This document shows, piece by piece, positions 13,080 through 24,976 of a stretch of 64,000 nt of DNA. The stretch is taken from positions 42,370,501-42,434,500 of the forward strand of contig OX031057.1 of NCBI GenBank assembly GCA_943736015.1. The letters run 5' to 3'. Numbering within the stretch: position 1 is the first letter of the stretch; the number at the start of each line of letters is the position of its first letter. Both the position numbers and the translations under genes were made by a program. Under the pieces are notes generated by a model that was not told the origin of the DNA, made no database searches, and saw nothing but the letters and a program-made list of their open reading frames with translations. Source of the DNA: Tridacna crocea (lineage: Eukaryota; Mollusca; Bivalvia; Cardiida; Cardiidae).

Positions 13080-13290
13080 ACTCATCCCTGAGTTTCAACC
13101 ACCCCTGAGAAAAGAGGCTTCTGAAAAGCACTGTGGGAAAAGGAGAAAATGCTGGTAACCATCATTTTCTCTTTTCCCCACAATGTTCTCTACCCTATCA
13201 ATGACAGAATCATCATTTGATCTACTTTAAACGTGTCATCTGTAAATGGTTCAAAATGGACCAGCATGAAATTTTGTCCTTTGGTAAAGT
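13080..13290 (+). mobile_element. TTAA hairpin MITE, ends eroded
   Basis: Hairpin GCACTGTGGGAAAAGGAG ... CTTTTCCCCACAATG with centre GGTAACC; right end TTTGGTAAAGTATTAA. First of six copies in the 13.1-14.7 kb cluster. Confidence 0.65.
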
Positions 13291-13361
13291 ATTAATATTG
13301 TGTTGAAATTTCCAGTCAAAATGTTACTATTCAAAGGTGCACAAAGTTCCATCAATGCTCT

Positions 13362-13545
13362 CTTGCCCTTTACCACACAACCACAAGATTTTAAAACCCT
13401 GAGAAAAAGGCTTTTTGAAAGCACTGTGGGAAAAGGAGAAAATGCTAGTTACCAGCATTTTCTCCTTTTCCTACAATGTTTTCTCCACTCTCAAAAGCAA
13501 ATCCCACTACTTGAACCAGACTTAAATTATTGTCTTAAATGATTT
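13362..13545 (+). mobile_element. TTAA hairpin MITE, right side shortened
   Basis: Left part CCCTTTACCACACAACC; hairpin arms match over about 30 bp around AGTTACC. The right flank lacks the usual terminal block. Confidence 0.6.
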
Positions 13546-13971
13546 GCTTTCAATTTTGGTTTATGAATTTGGTTGTGGGGTAGACAGTTAACTCTATACA
13601 AAACATTAAGAATATGCTCATATTGAGAACATTTGACAATATGTTGAATGTGGCCCACACAGATGTGATGCTTTTGTCATTGAAAGGGTACAAAACGTTG
13701 TATGTGAAGAAGAAAATATTGGTAACCAGCATTTCCCACTTTTTGAACCTTTTTATGGGTCTGCTTCCACATGGCTCTTTGCTGAAGGAACAAGTATTTC
13801 AACAAAATATTATCAAGCAACATGAAAATCATTCAATTACCATACTGTCTCTAATAAACACCAAAACAATGACTCTATTGAGGGGTTAAATACTATTTTC
13901 TAACCTTCCAATAAAAAAAATATCTGTATTTCTAAAGATATTGTAAATGCTCTGGTTGTTGCAATTAATGT

Positions 13972-14200
13972 TTAACCCATTACCACACAATCCCTACTTT
14001 TGACGCCCCTGTGAAAGAAGCCTTTAGAAAACACTGCGGGAAAAGGAGAAAATGCTGGTAACCAGCATTTTCTCCTTTTCCCACAATGTTTTCTACCCTT
14101 CACAAAACAAATTTCAATTTTTCAGTCACTTTTATTTTGTTGTCTGCAAATGCTTTGGATTTGGACCAGTCTAAAATATTGTCATTTGGTAATGGGTTAA
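13972..14200 (+). mobile_element. TTAA hairpin MITE, intact
   Basis: 229 bp, TTAACCCATTACCACACAAT to GGTAATGGGTTAA. Short flank (~80 bp), hairpin centred on GGTAACC, long flank with TTTTGTTGTCTGCAAATGCT. Its right TTAA is also the left TTAA of the next copy. Confidence 0.85.
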
Positions 14201-14323
14201 CTCTTTGCCACATTTCAAAATTTTGGACTGGTCGAAATTGAAAGCATTTTCAGACAACAAAATAAACATGACTCAAAAATTTGTTTCCATAAATATTCAA
14301 ATATCAATGCTGGTGTTTATTAA
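14197..14323 (-). mobile_element. Half MITE between two intact copies
   Basis: Only the long-flank half of the element (GACTGGTCGAAATTGAAAGC) is present, with no hairpin. Its first four bases and last four bases are the TTAA ends of the neighbours at 13972-14200 and 14320-14547. Confidence 0.7.
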
Positions 14324-14547
14324 CCCTTTACCACACAATCCGGACTTTTAACGACCTTGACAAAGAATCCTTTTGAAAACATTGTGGGAAAAGGAGAAAA
14401 TGCTGGTAACCAGCATTTTCTCCTTTTCCTACAATGTTTTCTACCCTTCCCAAAACAAATGTCAAATTTCCAGTCACTTTCATTTTGTCGTCTGCAAATG
14501 CTTTGAATTTGGATCTGTCTAAATTTTGTCGTTTGGTAAAAAGTTAA
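14320..14547 (+). mobile_element. TTAA hairpin MITE, intact
   Basis: 228 bp; hairpin arm CATTGTGGGAAAAGGAG matches its partner except for one T in CTTTTCCTACAATG. The right end is TTTGGTAAAAAGTTAA. Confidence 0.85.
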
Positions 14548-14659
14548 GAGACATTATGGTTTTACAGTTACACAGTCTACTCTCTACATCTAGTCTCTAC
14601 CAAATGATAGAATTAAAGATCAAAAGAGTTTGCAGACAACAAATTAATTGTTGCTCAAA

Positions 14660-14727
14660 TACATTCTCCTGTCAAGCATTTTATCCCTGAGAAAGATGCC
14701 TGCAGGAAAACATTGTGGGAAAAGGAA
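14660..14727 (+). mobile_element. MITE remnant cut by a family A element
   Basis: GAAAACATTGTGGGAAAAGGAA runs directly into ACAAGAGGGCC, the head of the element at 14728. The MITE stops in the middle of its left arm, giving the insertion order: MITE first, family A element later. Confidence 0.65.
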
Positions 14728-15798
14728 ACAAGAGGGCCAAGATGGCCCTGGAACCTTCACCTGAATTTTTGAGAGGACCATAGCCATTTTTTTTTTGAGG
14801 TACATGTATTGAAACATTGGAAACAAAATTATTATTTCGCCAAGCAATTTTCAAAAGGTCACCCATAAGAATAATTTCAAAATCTGACCATCAATTTCAG
14901 AAAAGAATTTTTAAGAATTTTTTAATTTCCATATCGTGCAAGTAGCCCCAATTCACCAGAACCATGTTTCTTGATGAATCAAAATTTCAGGAACAAGTTT
15001 AGAAAAGGGTCACCTAAGGTACATTGCTGTGAAATCATTTTAAAATCTGACCTGAGGTTTCAGAGAAGAAGAATTTTCTTAATTTCTTCATTTCCATAAA
15101 GTGCAAGTAGCCCCCATTCACCAGAGCCATATTTCTTGATGGATCAAAATTTCGCAAACAGTTTTTGAAAAGGGTCACCCAAGGAACATTTCTGTGAAAT
15201 TATTTTGAAGTCGGACCAGGGGTTTCAAAGTAGAAAAGTTTCAAGAAATTCTTCATTTCCATATAGTGCAATTAGCCCACATTCACCAAAGCCATGTTTC
15301 TTGACCTATCAAAATTTTGTGAACAACTTTTGAAAAGGGTCACCCAAGGAACATCTCTGTGAAACTATTTCGAAATCTGACCAGTCGTTTCAGAGAAGAA
15401 CAATTTTTAAGAATTCATTCATTTCTGTTTTGTGCAAGTAGCTCCATTCACCAGGGCCATGTTTCTTGATGGATCAAAATTTCACAATCACATTTTGAAA
15501 AGGTTCACCCAAGGAACATTTCTGTGAAATTATTTTAAAATCTGGCCGGTGTATTGGGAGAAGATTTTTAAAGAATTCTTTAGAAAATTCCATTTTGTTA
15601 CCATGGCAACCAGAGTTTTTGATGGAACCAAAATTTGTGAAGAAGTTTTAAAAAGGACCTCCCAAGGAACATTCCAGCCAAGTTTGGTCCAAATTTGCCC
15701 AGCAGTTTAGGAAGAGTTGATGTTTAAAGAATTGTTGATGACGCAAGACGGACAATGGGCGATCCTAAAAGCTCCCCTTGAGCACGTTTTGCTCAGGT
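14728..15798 (+). mobile_element. Tandem-monomer element, family A, complete
   Basis: Head AAGAGGGCCAAGATGGCCCT; tail GCTCCCCTTGAGCACG ... TGCTCAGG. The GTGCAAGTAGCC phrase recurs at 14936, 15101, 15266 and 15432, steps of 165, 165 and 166 bp. A near X-box (15597-15610) precedes the unique 3' module. No protein frame. Confidence 0.78.
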
Positions 15799-16030
15799 TT
15801 CAACCCTATCCAAGTCAAAAATCTTCATATTAACAAAATTTAATTTGTTGTCTGCAGATGCTTTGAATTTGATCCAGTCCAAAAAGTTGTTGTTTGGTAG
15901 AGTTAAACAAAAGACTGTTTTGTACAGAGTGAAACATTCTAAACAAACTTACAGGCTTGACAAAATTAACCCTTTACCATATGACAAAATTCTAAACTTG
16001 TTCAGACTAAAAACAGTTGCATATAATAAA

Positions 16031-17004
16031 CAAGAGGGCCATGATGGCCCTGAGGTCGCTCACCTGTGCCTTTTGATCAATCATTTTGATCCAATCTCTT
16101 CAGAGATATTAAGACGAACATTCGTTGGTACTGGGCTAACAAATATGGCCTCTAGAGTGCACACAAGCTTTTTCTAGAATTTGTTTCAGCGGCCTACTTG
16201 ACATGTAGAAAATATTTTCTGAGGTTTGACCTTGTGACCTAGTTTTTTATCAAACATGACCCATTATCATATTTGTCTAAGAAATTATCGAGACAAACAT
16301 CTGGAATTTCATGATTATTGCACTGAAAATGTGGCCTCCACAGCTTACATAAGAATTGAACTGGTGACCTAGTTTTTTACCAGAAATGACCAATTTTCAA
16401 ACTCATCCAAGCTAATATCGTGAGAAACATTCTGACCAACTTTACAGAGCACTGGGCTGATAATGTGGCTTGTGGTGCATACACAAGGTTTTATAAAGAT
16501 ATGACCTAGTGACCTAGTTTTTGACCCGACTTTGCCCACTTTCAAACTCGTTTGCGATATATAAAGACAAAATTCTGACCAAATTTCAAGAGCTTTGGAC
16601 TTAAAATATGGCTTCTAGAGCATACACAAGGTTTTTTTAAGATGTGACCAAGTGATCCTGTATTTAACCCGACATGGCCACTTTGTAACTTGTCCGAGAT
16701 ATCATCAAGACAAACATTCTGACTAAGTTTGAGGAGTATTGGACAGAAAATGTGGCTTCTAGAGCAAACACAAGATTTTTCTAAGATATGACCTAGTAAC
16801 CTAGTTTTTGACCTGACATGGCCCATTTTTAATATCATTTGAGATATTTTCAAGATTAAGATTCTGGCCAACTTTCACAGGAATCAGACTGAAAATGTGG
16901 CCTCTAAAGTGTACCCAAGGTAAAAGTTGATGACCCACGACAGATGCCAGGCACAGCACAATCACAATAGCTCACCATGAGCACTTCATGCTTAGGTGAG
17001 CTAA
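16031..17004 (+). mobile_element. Tandem-monomer element, family C, complete
   Basis: Head CAAGAGGGCCATGATGGCCC with GTCGCTCACCTG; tail AGCTCACCATGAGCAC ... TTAGGTGAGCTAA, a near-perfect terminal hairpin. The monomer phrase GACCTAGTTTTT recurs at 16236, 16366, 16511, 16654 and 16797, about 143 bp apart. Monomer sequence is unrelated to families A, B and D, although the head is shared. Confidence 0.78.
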
Positions 17005-17034
17005 TAAAATATGGCTCAAATTGTAGGGAAGTCG

Positions 17035-17110
17035 TCTTTGAAAGGGTATTAAACATTGTGGGAAAAATAGAAAATGCTGGTTACCAGCATTTTCTCTATC
17101 TCCTTCTTTG
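17035..17110. mobile_element. MITE hairpin fragment
   Basis: ACATTGTGGGAAAAATAG ... GCTGGTTACCAGC ... CTATCTCCTTC; no TTAA ends. It abuts the foldback element that follows. Confidence 0.55.
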
Positions 17111-17119
17111 TTTACAAAT

Positions 17120-17582
17120 GTTTTCTCTCTCAAGGTGAATAAAACTGATTATTTCATGCTTTCCGGTAGGATATCGAGAAATAGCAGTGAAAATATTTTT
17201 CAATCTTACACTGGTACCACTAGTGAAAATACCGATTTTCACGTTCTTGTTGCCTAGGTAAACTGTGCGTGCCAAACAAGCAGATGAGAAATATGATGTC
17301 ATATACCTTACAATTCTCTCCCTTGGCGTAATGTTGCTATGCAGGAGGGGTACGCCACAGGGAATAAGGGAAAAGAACTGTACTGAATTTTCATAAAGCT
17401 CCTCCCAGAAAGGGTTAAAAGCATAAAATAAATAGAATATTTGTTGTTTTCAGTAAAAGATCGAAATTTATTTCATCTCGTGAACACCATCGGTAATATT
17501 TTCACTAATGGCTGCACCACTCGTGAAAATATTACCGATGGTGTCCACTCAATGAAATAAATTTCGATCTTTCACCGAAAAC
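17120..17582 (-). mobile_element. Foldback element with GATCGAAATTTATTTCAT hairpin
   Basis: A ~124-bp hairpin at 17455-17578: GATCGAAATTTATTTCAT ... ACCATCGGTAATATTTTCAC mirrored by GTGAAAATATTACCGATGGT ... ATGAAATAAATTTCGATC. The other end carries CATGCTTTCCGGTAGGATAT. Three relatives lie at 48990-49440, 54378-54825 and 60735-61165. Confidence 0.75.
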
Positions 17583-17722
17583 AACAAATATCCTCTATGT
17601 ATTGTGGTAAAGATAAAAGTAAAACATTGTACACCAATCTCAGGCAGAACAAAAATCCAATAAATAATATCATTTTGTGCACTGCAAATGCAGAGCATAT
17701 TAGCAAAAAAGATTTTTAATCA

Positions 17723-17951
17723 TTAACCCTTTACTCCATAGATACTCATTTCTGCATATTGCTTGTAGAAGCCTTTGGAAAAGATTGTGGCAAAAGGTGA
17801 AATTGCTTGTGACGAGTAAGTTCACCTTTTGTCACAATGTTTTCTACGCTATCAAAAGGCATCATTTACACATAAGAAACGGCTTCATCCTTGCTGTTTT
17901 TTAGGGTCAATTAGAGATGCCATAGAAATTACTTATGGGGTAAATGGTTAA
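17723..17951. mobile_element. TTAA hairpin MITE, variant subtype
   Basis: 229 bp, same variant hairpin as 11823-12051 (GGTGAAATTGCTTGTGACGA loop region) and the same right flank (AGGGTCAATTAGAGATGCCA). Arms differ by single changes (ACCTTTTGTCACAATG). Confidence 0.8.
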
Positions 17952-18081
17952 CCTTGTAGCCCAGAATCTAGACTTTAACTTTTTATACATACAGTACTGA
18001 TTAAGATCAGGATGCATAGAACATGCAGCCTTGCCTTCAATCTACACTGTCTGCTTTTCTTTTTTGCCACAAAAGAGCTTT

Positions 18082-18310
18082 GCATCCCATTACTACACAA
18101 TCCCTACTTTTGATGCCCCTGAGAAAGAAGCCTTTTGAAAACACTGTGGGAAAAGGAGAAAATGCTGGTAACCAGCATTTTCTCCTTTTCCTACAGTGTT
18201 TTCTACCTTTCCCAGAACAAATTTGTATTTTTCAGTCACCTTTATTTTGTCGTCTGCAAATGCTTTTAATTTGGACCAGTCTAAAATTTTCTTGTGTGGT
18301 AAAGAGTTAA
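18082..18310 (+). mobile_element. TTAA hairpin MITE
   Basis: Left end CCCATTACTACACAATCCC lacks TTAA (TGCA instead); right end GGTAAAGAGTTAA is normal. The left arm reads CACTGTGGG and the right CTACAGTG, so the C/G change is present on both arms. Confidence 0.8.
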
Positions 18311-18679
18311 TTCTGACAGAAAATGTGCATTTATCTTATGCTCTATCAAACAGCAGATTTTTATTTTGAAACATGCTGCAGCCCCATCTTTGCTCTACAC
18401 TGTCTGTTTCACTGAAACACAGAAGCCAAAAGCAACCATGTGACTGAAATTATTTGGTTCATATTTCTAGGATGAAGATTACTGACAAGTTCAACCTGCA
18501 CTCTAAGAGTTAAAAATAGATTTGTGAAGGGTAAATATGACATCACTCTAAACTAAAATTCTACAGACAAAAAGTAGTAAACTCCAGAGAATGAAAAGTA
18601 AATTGTCCTAGTTCATTAATTTTTTACCAAACAACAAAATTTTAGACTTGTCTAAATTCAAAGCTGATGTTTTACAGCG

Positions 18680-19792
18680 GATAAAAATTTTCCTAACACT
18701 TTTTGAAAAGGGTCACCTTAGAAACATTCCTGTGAATTTTTTTCAAAATCTGACCAGCTGTTCCTGAGAAGAAGAATTGAGAAATTCCTCTTCATGTCCC
18801 TACAGTGCAAATTGCCACCACCACCAGAGAAATGCTTCTTGACAGATCACAACTTTTTTTAACAAATTATGAAAAGAGTCACCCAGGAATAATTTCTGTG
18901 AAATTATTTCATAATCTGACCTGATGGTGTAAATAGCCCACAGCCATTAGAGACATGTTTCTTGATGGATCAAAATTCCTAGAACACTTTGCATAAAGGG
19001 TCACCCAAGGAACATTTCTGTGAAATTATTTCAAAATCTGACCAGCTGTTCCAGAGAGGAGAATTCTAAGAATTTCATGTTAAAGTGATGCAAATACCGG
19101 TAGCCTCCTCCCGACCTCCTCATCAGAGCCATGTTTCTAGATGGGACAGATCAACATTTCACAAACAGTTTTTGAAAAGGGTCATCAGAGAAATATTTCC
19201 GTGAAATTATTTCAAAATCTAACCAGCCATTCCAGAGAAGAATTTTTTAAGACTAGTACCAGAAGCCCCCCGTCACCAAAGCTATGTTTCTTGATGGATC
19301 AAAATTTTGCGAACAATTTTTGAAAAGGGTTGCCCAAGAATCATCTCTGTGAAATGATTTAAAATCTGTCCAGCAGGACCAGAGGAAAAGAATTTCTTCA
19401 TTTCTGAATAGTGAAAATAGCCCCCATTCACCAGAGCCATGTTTCCTGATAGATCAAAATTTCATGAACACCTTTTAAAAAGGGTCATTCAAGGAACATT
19501 TCTGTGAAATTATTTCGAAATCTGACCAGCCGTTTCAGAGAAGAGGATTTTCAACAAAATTCATGGAAAATTCTATTTGGTTGCCATGGCAACCAGAGTT
19601 TTTTATAGAACCAAAATTTGTGAAAAATTTTTAAACAGGACATCCCAAGGAACATTCCAGCCAAGTTTGGTCCAAATCGACCCTGTGGTTTAAGAGGAGA
19701 TGTTTAAAGAAATTGTTGAAAACGGATGACGCACACAGGACACACGGTGATCGTAAAAGCTCCCCTTGAGCATGTTGAGCTAAAGAAGTTTA
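18680..19792 (+). mobile_element. Tandem-monomer element, family A, head missing
   Basis: Begins mid-monomer after a half MITE (18620-18680). Monomers carry CACCAGAGCCATGTTTCTTG and AAGGGTCACCCAAGGAACAT. An exact X-box palindrome GTTGCCATGGCAAC is at 19580-19593. Tail AAAAGCTCCCCTTGAGCATG. Confidence 0.72.
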
Positions 19793-19844
19793 ATTCACAA
19801 GGTTTTCTGAAACATGTTTTAAGATTTTTAAGATGATTTGTAGT

Positions 19845-20050
19845 TTAACCGTTTACAAAACAGTTCCTGGTTGTTACAACCCAGAGGAAGAAGCCTTCTC
19901 AAGACACTGTGGGAAACGGAGAAAATGCTAGTAACCAGCATTTTCTCCTTTCCCCACAATGATTTCTACTCTTCAAAGGTCAAGTTTCAAAATCACATTT
20001 ACAGGGTTCAACATCAAAGTCAGACCGAACACCACTGTCTGGCAAAATAT
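19845..20050 (+). mobile_element. TTAA hairpin MITE, right end decayed
   Basis: TTAACCGTTTACAAAACAG start; arms CACTGTGGGAAACGGAGAAA / TTTCTCCTTTCCCCACAATG around AGTAACC. The right flank is not recognisable beyond about 20050. Confidence 0.65.
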
Positions 20051-21554
20051 TGGCTTGGTCTAGCACAGACTGCGTCCAGCTAGCCGGAACGGTCTAAAGC
20101 AAAAATAGACACGATTAGTTAAAGTATCGATTTCAATGCTTTGCGTAAGTGACAAAAACTGAACTCGTTGAAAAAGATCGCTTACGTAGCTTGTGATTCT
20201 GTTGAAACAGCGATAATTTGTTGTTAATTTCTAAATCGCCAACAGGAAAAATAGTCACACATGTGCGATAGTCGATTCTTCCATGGGAAAAACCAAATTG
20301 AAACGTAGATTTAGTAGACCAGAGTTCATGGGCTATTCTGTCCTCAAATATAGAATTTTATATTTTGTAATTGTTTTCATTTTGTCAGAGTATATGATTT
20401 TTAAGCAAGATTTTTTCTTTAATATCTAGCTCTTTTCTTGGAATACCCAAGTTTCATTTTGATGACAACTGAAAATGAGACACCCAGGTGTTTTACACAG
20501 ACAACAGAGTAGACGACCAGGGAATATGCCAACCTTGCACTTCAGAATAACATCTGATCAGGGAGGTGTGGAGTCATGGTATAAAGCTAAAAAAAAAAAA
20601 GAAATGGATCAAAACAAAAACAGATCTAGACGAAAACAGCTAGACCTAGTTCACTTTCAGACTGAGCGAAAAGCTGGTTTGTGTTTGATCAAGAGGAAAA
20701 TGTCACATTTTCTTTGCGTACAGTTTAAAAATGAAGATTTGTTGAAAGATCTGATAACAGTATACCACAATGTTCCTGTTCTTTAAAATTCAAATTCTGC
20801 TATTTGAGCTGAAGTTACACTAATCTGCTGTCTGTGATTGCTTTCCAAATGGGCAAGTCTAAATTGTTGTCCTCTTGTATAGAAGCCATAAATGAAATAA
20901 TTAACAGGGAAACATTCATTGATCATTACTTAACATGGCACTGTCCTTTTTTTAGGGTATTTGCATATATTAACAAGAAAAAGTATCATAGATTTTGATC
21001 TATCTTATATTTTTCTTCATTTTGTAGAAACAGTGTAGTAGAAATCTGAATTGGTCTCAGTAAAGATTTCAAGTTACTGGTCCACAGGTCTAGGTGAAAA
21101 ATGTGTTAATGTCAAACCCTGGCTTATTTTGTTGCCTGCATAAATATGCTTTCAATTTGGACAAGTCTAGAATTTTGTTCAGGGTTCCCACAACTTTCTG
21201 CTTGCAAAATTCCAGACTTTTTCCAGACTTTTTCCAGGATTTTTTTTCAAAATTCAAGGTTTTTTTGCGATAGAAGAACTGGAACTGCAAAATCTTTTGA
21301 AAGTTACTTTCTTACATACATTCCTTGTTTTAATGAAAAATTGAAATTGAAAGAACATTCTAACAGCATGATAGTTATTTCAATTCTTTACTTGGCCAGT
21401 TACAAAACTACAAAGGACCAAATATAGATTCAGATCAGCCTATCCATACAGGCAGTTAATAAGGATCCATGCTGTTCTTTTAGAGTTCCTACTAGTAATG
21501 AAGAATTTGAAGGCAAATAGTATAGATCCTTATAAGACTACATAACCAGGCAAA
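20051..21554. other. No gene supported
   Basis: A 103-codon frame at 20475-20786 (HPGVLHRQQSRRPGNMPTLH) is not recognised and spans an A12 run, so it is probably chance. A half MITE (21118-21185) runs into a CCAGACTTTTTCCAG repeat (21186-21265) that recurs, diverged, at 23690-23825. Confidence 0.45.
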
Positions 21555-22937
21555 TTGGGAACAATAAGACCATGATGGTCCCATATCACTCACCTGAGTA
21601 CTAAGCAGTAAAGGTCTACAGTGAAGATAAATACCAAATATCAAAGTTCAAGGCCAAATAATTCTGACGGTATGTAACTGTGCAAAAAGCATTTTCTTCT
21701 TTTCCCAAAATGCTTTCACAACCCTTCTTCTTCAAGGTCATTGAAAGTCAAGATTGTATAGTAAGGGATTGAATTAACTTTCAGAGTTAAGGCATTCATT
21801 TCCTGGTCAAAATGGTGGTCGAATGACAGATTAAAAAACATCACTCGCTCATTGTTAAGACACAAAAGACATGTATGCCAAGGACTTTAGAAGATAACCG
21901 TCAATGTGGATGGATGGGCCAACTGACTGTAATTGGTCCGTAATGAAATTGTACATTTAGTCCCCTTTTTTGATAGTATGTTGTTTCATGAAATAAACTC
22001 AAGTAACTATTGTCTGTGGCCTAACAAGATGAACTTTAATTACATTTTGTCCTGTAATGAAAGAGAAATTGGTCCACAGTAGATATATATACACCAAGCC
22101 CCCTTTTTCCATGACATGACATTTAATGAAAAAATGTAAAATATTGTTTATAGTGGCAAACTATCATAAGGAACACATGTACATAAATTCCATCTTGTTT
22201 CACTGCAGAAGAATTTTAAAGATTTCCTTCTTTGTTTCCATGCTCAAACTTGTGACCACCAGGGCTGGGCCGGTTTGAACCCCTGGGGCATCATATGAAC
22301 AAACTTGGTAGAGGTCCTCTAGAAGATAGTACATACAAAATATCAAAGCTCTAGGACTTCCAGTTTCAGAGAAAAAAAAAGTTTTCCGTCTTTGTTCCAA
22401 TGTTTCAAATTTGTGACCCCTGGGGCAGGGCCAGTTTGAAGCCTGGGGGGCATCATATGAGCAATCTTGGTAGAGGTCCAATAGCAGATATTGCATACCA
22501 AATATCAAAGCTCTACAACTTTGTGTTTCAGAGAATAGATTTTTCAAAGTTTTCTTTTAATATTCCCATGTTCAAACTTGTGACCCCTGCAGTGGGGCCA
22601 GTTTTGACCCCCAGGGGTATTATATGAACAATCTTTGTAGAAGTCCACTAGGAGATGCTACATACATGTACCAATTATCACAGCTCTATGCCTTCTAGTT
22701 TCAGAGAAGATTTTCAAAGATTTTGCTCTTTTTTTTCTTTGGTTGCCATGGCAACCAGAGTTATGGGTGGAATAACCTTGGTAGAGATTCAAATAAGGGA
22801 CATCCCTGCCAAGTTTCATCACGACTGGCCTACTGGTTTAGGAGAAGAAAATGTTAAGAAATTGTGGACGATGCACGACAGACATAGGGCTATCACAAAA
22901 ACTCACCTTGAGCACTTTGTGCTCAGGTGAGCTAAAA
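21555..22937 (+). mobile_element. Tandem-monomer element, family B, interrupted
   Basis: A head-like AAGACCATGATGGTCCC ... CACTCACCTGAG at 21566 is followed by one partial monomer, then about 500 bp of unrelated sequence (21700-22195). Monomers resume at 22200 (TGGGCCGGTTTGAACCCCTG). Exact X-box at 22742-22755. The tail GCTCACCTTGAGCAC TTT GTGCTCAGGTGAGC (22901-22933) is an almost perfect 15-bp-stem hairpin. Confidence 0.65.
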
Positions 22938-24094
22938 GTGTGTTGTTTTTTCCAATATTGGGTATTGTTTTCTTTATGATTTAAGACACAGTATCAAGTA
23001 TGTGCATATCATTTACTATCATAGTGCACGACAGTTTTGTTGCAAGCTTTCAAATAGAGGTTCTTTTCCCTCTTCAGTCAATGAAACTAATACCCAATTC
23101 AAAAGTACCATGTTTTACTTTCACTTTAATAGTTCAGTATTCATGACCTGAAATACAGGAATGAATAAACTGGTCGTTTCAAAGGGCAATATCCCTGGTT
23201 TTAAAGTTTCTGAAAATACGAATAATCGTAACTTTGTTAGATTTAATACTTGAAGTGTTTTGATCCATGATTGCAGACGAGCGCTTACTTTCAGTTTCCT
23301 CTGGCTCGTGACACTCGTCAACCTCATTCCGACTACAATCATAACACGGCTTCATAAAGATATAGTCTTTTAACCTTTTAGACCCCTATGGATATAAATT
23401 TTCAGTAACATTTACTGTTGTAGCTCATTTTCACGTCAATTCACTCACAGCTGCATTGTATTTTAGGATAAGTACCGAGTTCTCCGAAATCAATACGCTG
23501 GATCCCGGTTTGTTAAAATGTTAGAATAACTATTCCGGGACCAGTGAACCTACAAAAAGACCGTATGTATTTGAAATTCACCTTCTTCGGTCTATATATC
23601 TATTGTAGAAAATATTAGATCTTTATCAAAAAAAAGGAGGACGCAGACCGCAGATTAATATGGTCCTGAATTCTTGTTTCATACCCAAAACGTTTCGTAC
23701 TTTTCCCGGGTTTTTCCCGACTTTTCATAGATATAACAAAATTCCCGACTTTTTCAAGACCGGGAACGAGTTTTACGAAATTCCCGACTTTTTCCCGTTT
23801 TCCCGACTGCGTGGGAACCCTGTTTGTTGTTTGGTAAAGAGTTAAAAGTCCCCCCCCCCCACACCACAAAAAGGCCAACCTACAGTTAGTTAAGTAATTC
23901 TACAGTTAAAAGTAATTAAATTCCTAGAAATAACCTCTCTCTGTCATCCTATCCCTTATAATTATACAGATGTATACAAAGATATTTTCAATTAAAAACA
24001 ACGGACCTGAACTCAGATTTTCATTCCCTTTACAAATATACAGTTCTAACTATAGAACCAAAAATAATACATAAGTCCGACTTTTTCTACCTCA
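22938..24094. other. No gene; repeat of CCCGACTTTTTC type and short poly-C
   Basis: 23690-23825 repeats TTCCCGACTTTT several times in both senses and ends GGGAACCCTG, then joins a MITE end (TTTGGTAAAGAGTTAA, 23828-23844). A C10 run lies at 23850-23860. Low coding potential. Confidence 0.45.
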
Positions 24095-24140
24095 TACAAT
24101 CAAAGGCTTTTGAAAAACACTGTGAGAAAAGGGCAGCTGC

Positions 24141-24368
24141 TTAACTCTTTACCAAACGCCAAAATTTTGGACCAGTCCAAACTGAAAGCATTTGCAGACG
24201 ACAAAATACATGTGAATAGAAAATTGAAATTTGATTTGGAACAGGAAGAAAACATTGTGGGTAAAGGAGAAAATACTGGTTACCAGCATTTTCTCCTTTT
24301 CCCACGATGTTTTCAAAGGCTTTCTTTCTCAGGGTCGTTAAAAGTTGGGATCGTGTGGTAATGGGTTA
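24141..24368 (-). mobile_element. TTAA hairpin MITE
   Basis: TTAACTCTTTACCAAACGCC to GTGGTAATGGGTTA. The left arm CATTGTGGGTAAAGGAG pairs with CTCCTTTTCCCACGATG, with two mismatches. A partial second copy (24095-24140) abuts its left side. Confidence 0.8.
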
Positions 24369-24451
24369 TTTAATACAAGCATCATTCTGTTCCTTCTCTC
24401 GAAATGTTCCCTGTATCAATTAAACTGAAAATTTTACATGAAAAGGCACAA

Positions 24452-24669
24452 CTTGACCCTTTACTATACAATCCCAAAAGGAATGGGGCTTTTGAAAAAA
24501 AACTGTAGGAAAAGGAGAAAATGCTGGAAACCAGCATTTTCTCCTTTTCCCATGCCATTTTCTATCTTTTTAAACACCAATTCCAACCTTTGAGCCCCAT
24601 TTCAATTTTCCTCTGAAATGCTCTCAATTTGGGAGAGTTTTTAAGATTTTGTTACGTGGTAAAGCATAA
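24452..24669 (+). mobile_element. TTAA hairpin MITE, diverged ends
   Basis: CCCTTTACTATACAATCCC left; right TACGTGGTAAAGCATAA. The hairpin centre is GGAAACC rather than GGTWACC, so the loop has lost its own palindrome. Confidence 0.7.
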
Positions 24670-24756
24670 TTTAATCTGTCTAAAATTAACCATTTTGGTT
24701 TTTTCACAAGTTTTCTTACCAAGGGTCACTAAAACTCTGCATGGTGAGAAACAGAG

Positions 24757-24976
24757 TTAATGCATTACCACACAATCCCGGCTTTTAACATCCCTGAAAA
24801 AGAAGAGTTTCAAAAACATTGTGGGAAATGGAGAAAATGCTTGTAACAAGCATTTTCTCCTTTTCCCATAATGTTTTCTACCTTTCCCAAACCAAGTTTA
24901 ATTTTTTCTGTCACATTTATATTTAATGCTTTCAATTTGGACCAGTCTATAATTTTGTTGTGTGGTAAAGAGTTAA
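24757..24976 (+). mobile_element. TTAA hairpin MITE
   Basis: TTAATGCATTACCACACAAT to GGTAAAGAGTTAA, 220 bp. Arms read GGGAAATGGAGAAAATGCTT / AAGCATTTTCTCC around GTAAC: the last arm base changed on both sides (T/A in place of G/C). Confidence 0.8.

Noticed and set aside
13080..14727. MITE hairpins as miRNA genes
   Set aside because: The hairpins are perfect and present in dozens of copies, better explained as transposon structure; small-RNA data would be needed.
20475..20786. 103-codon plus-strand frame as a gene
   Set aside because: No recognised domain, spans an A12 run, no consistent splice context; composition fits chance.
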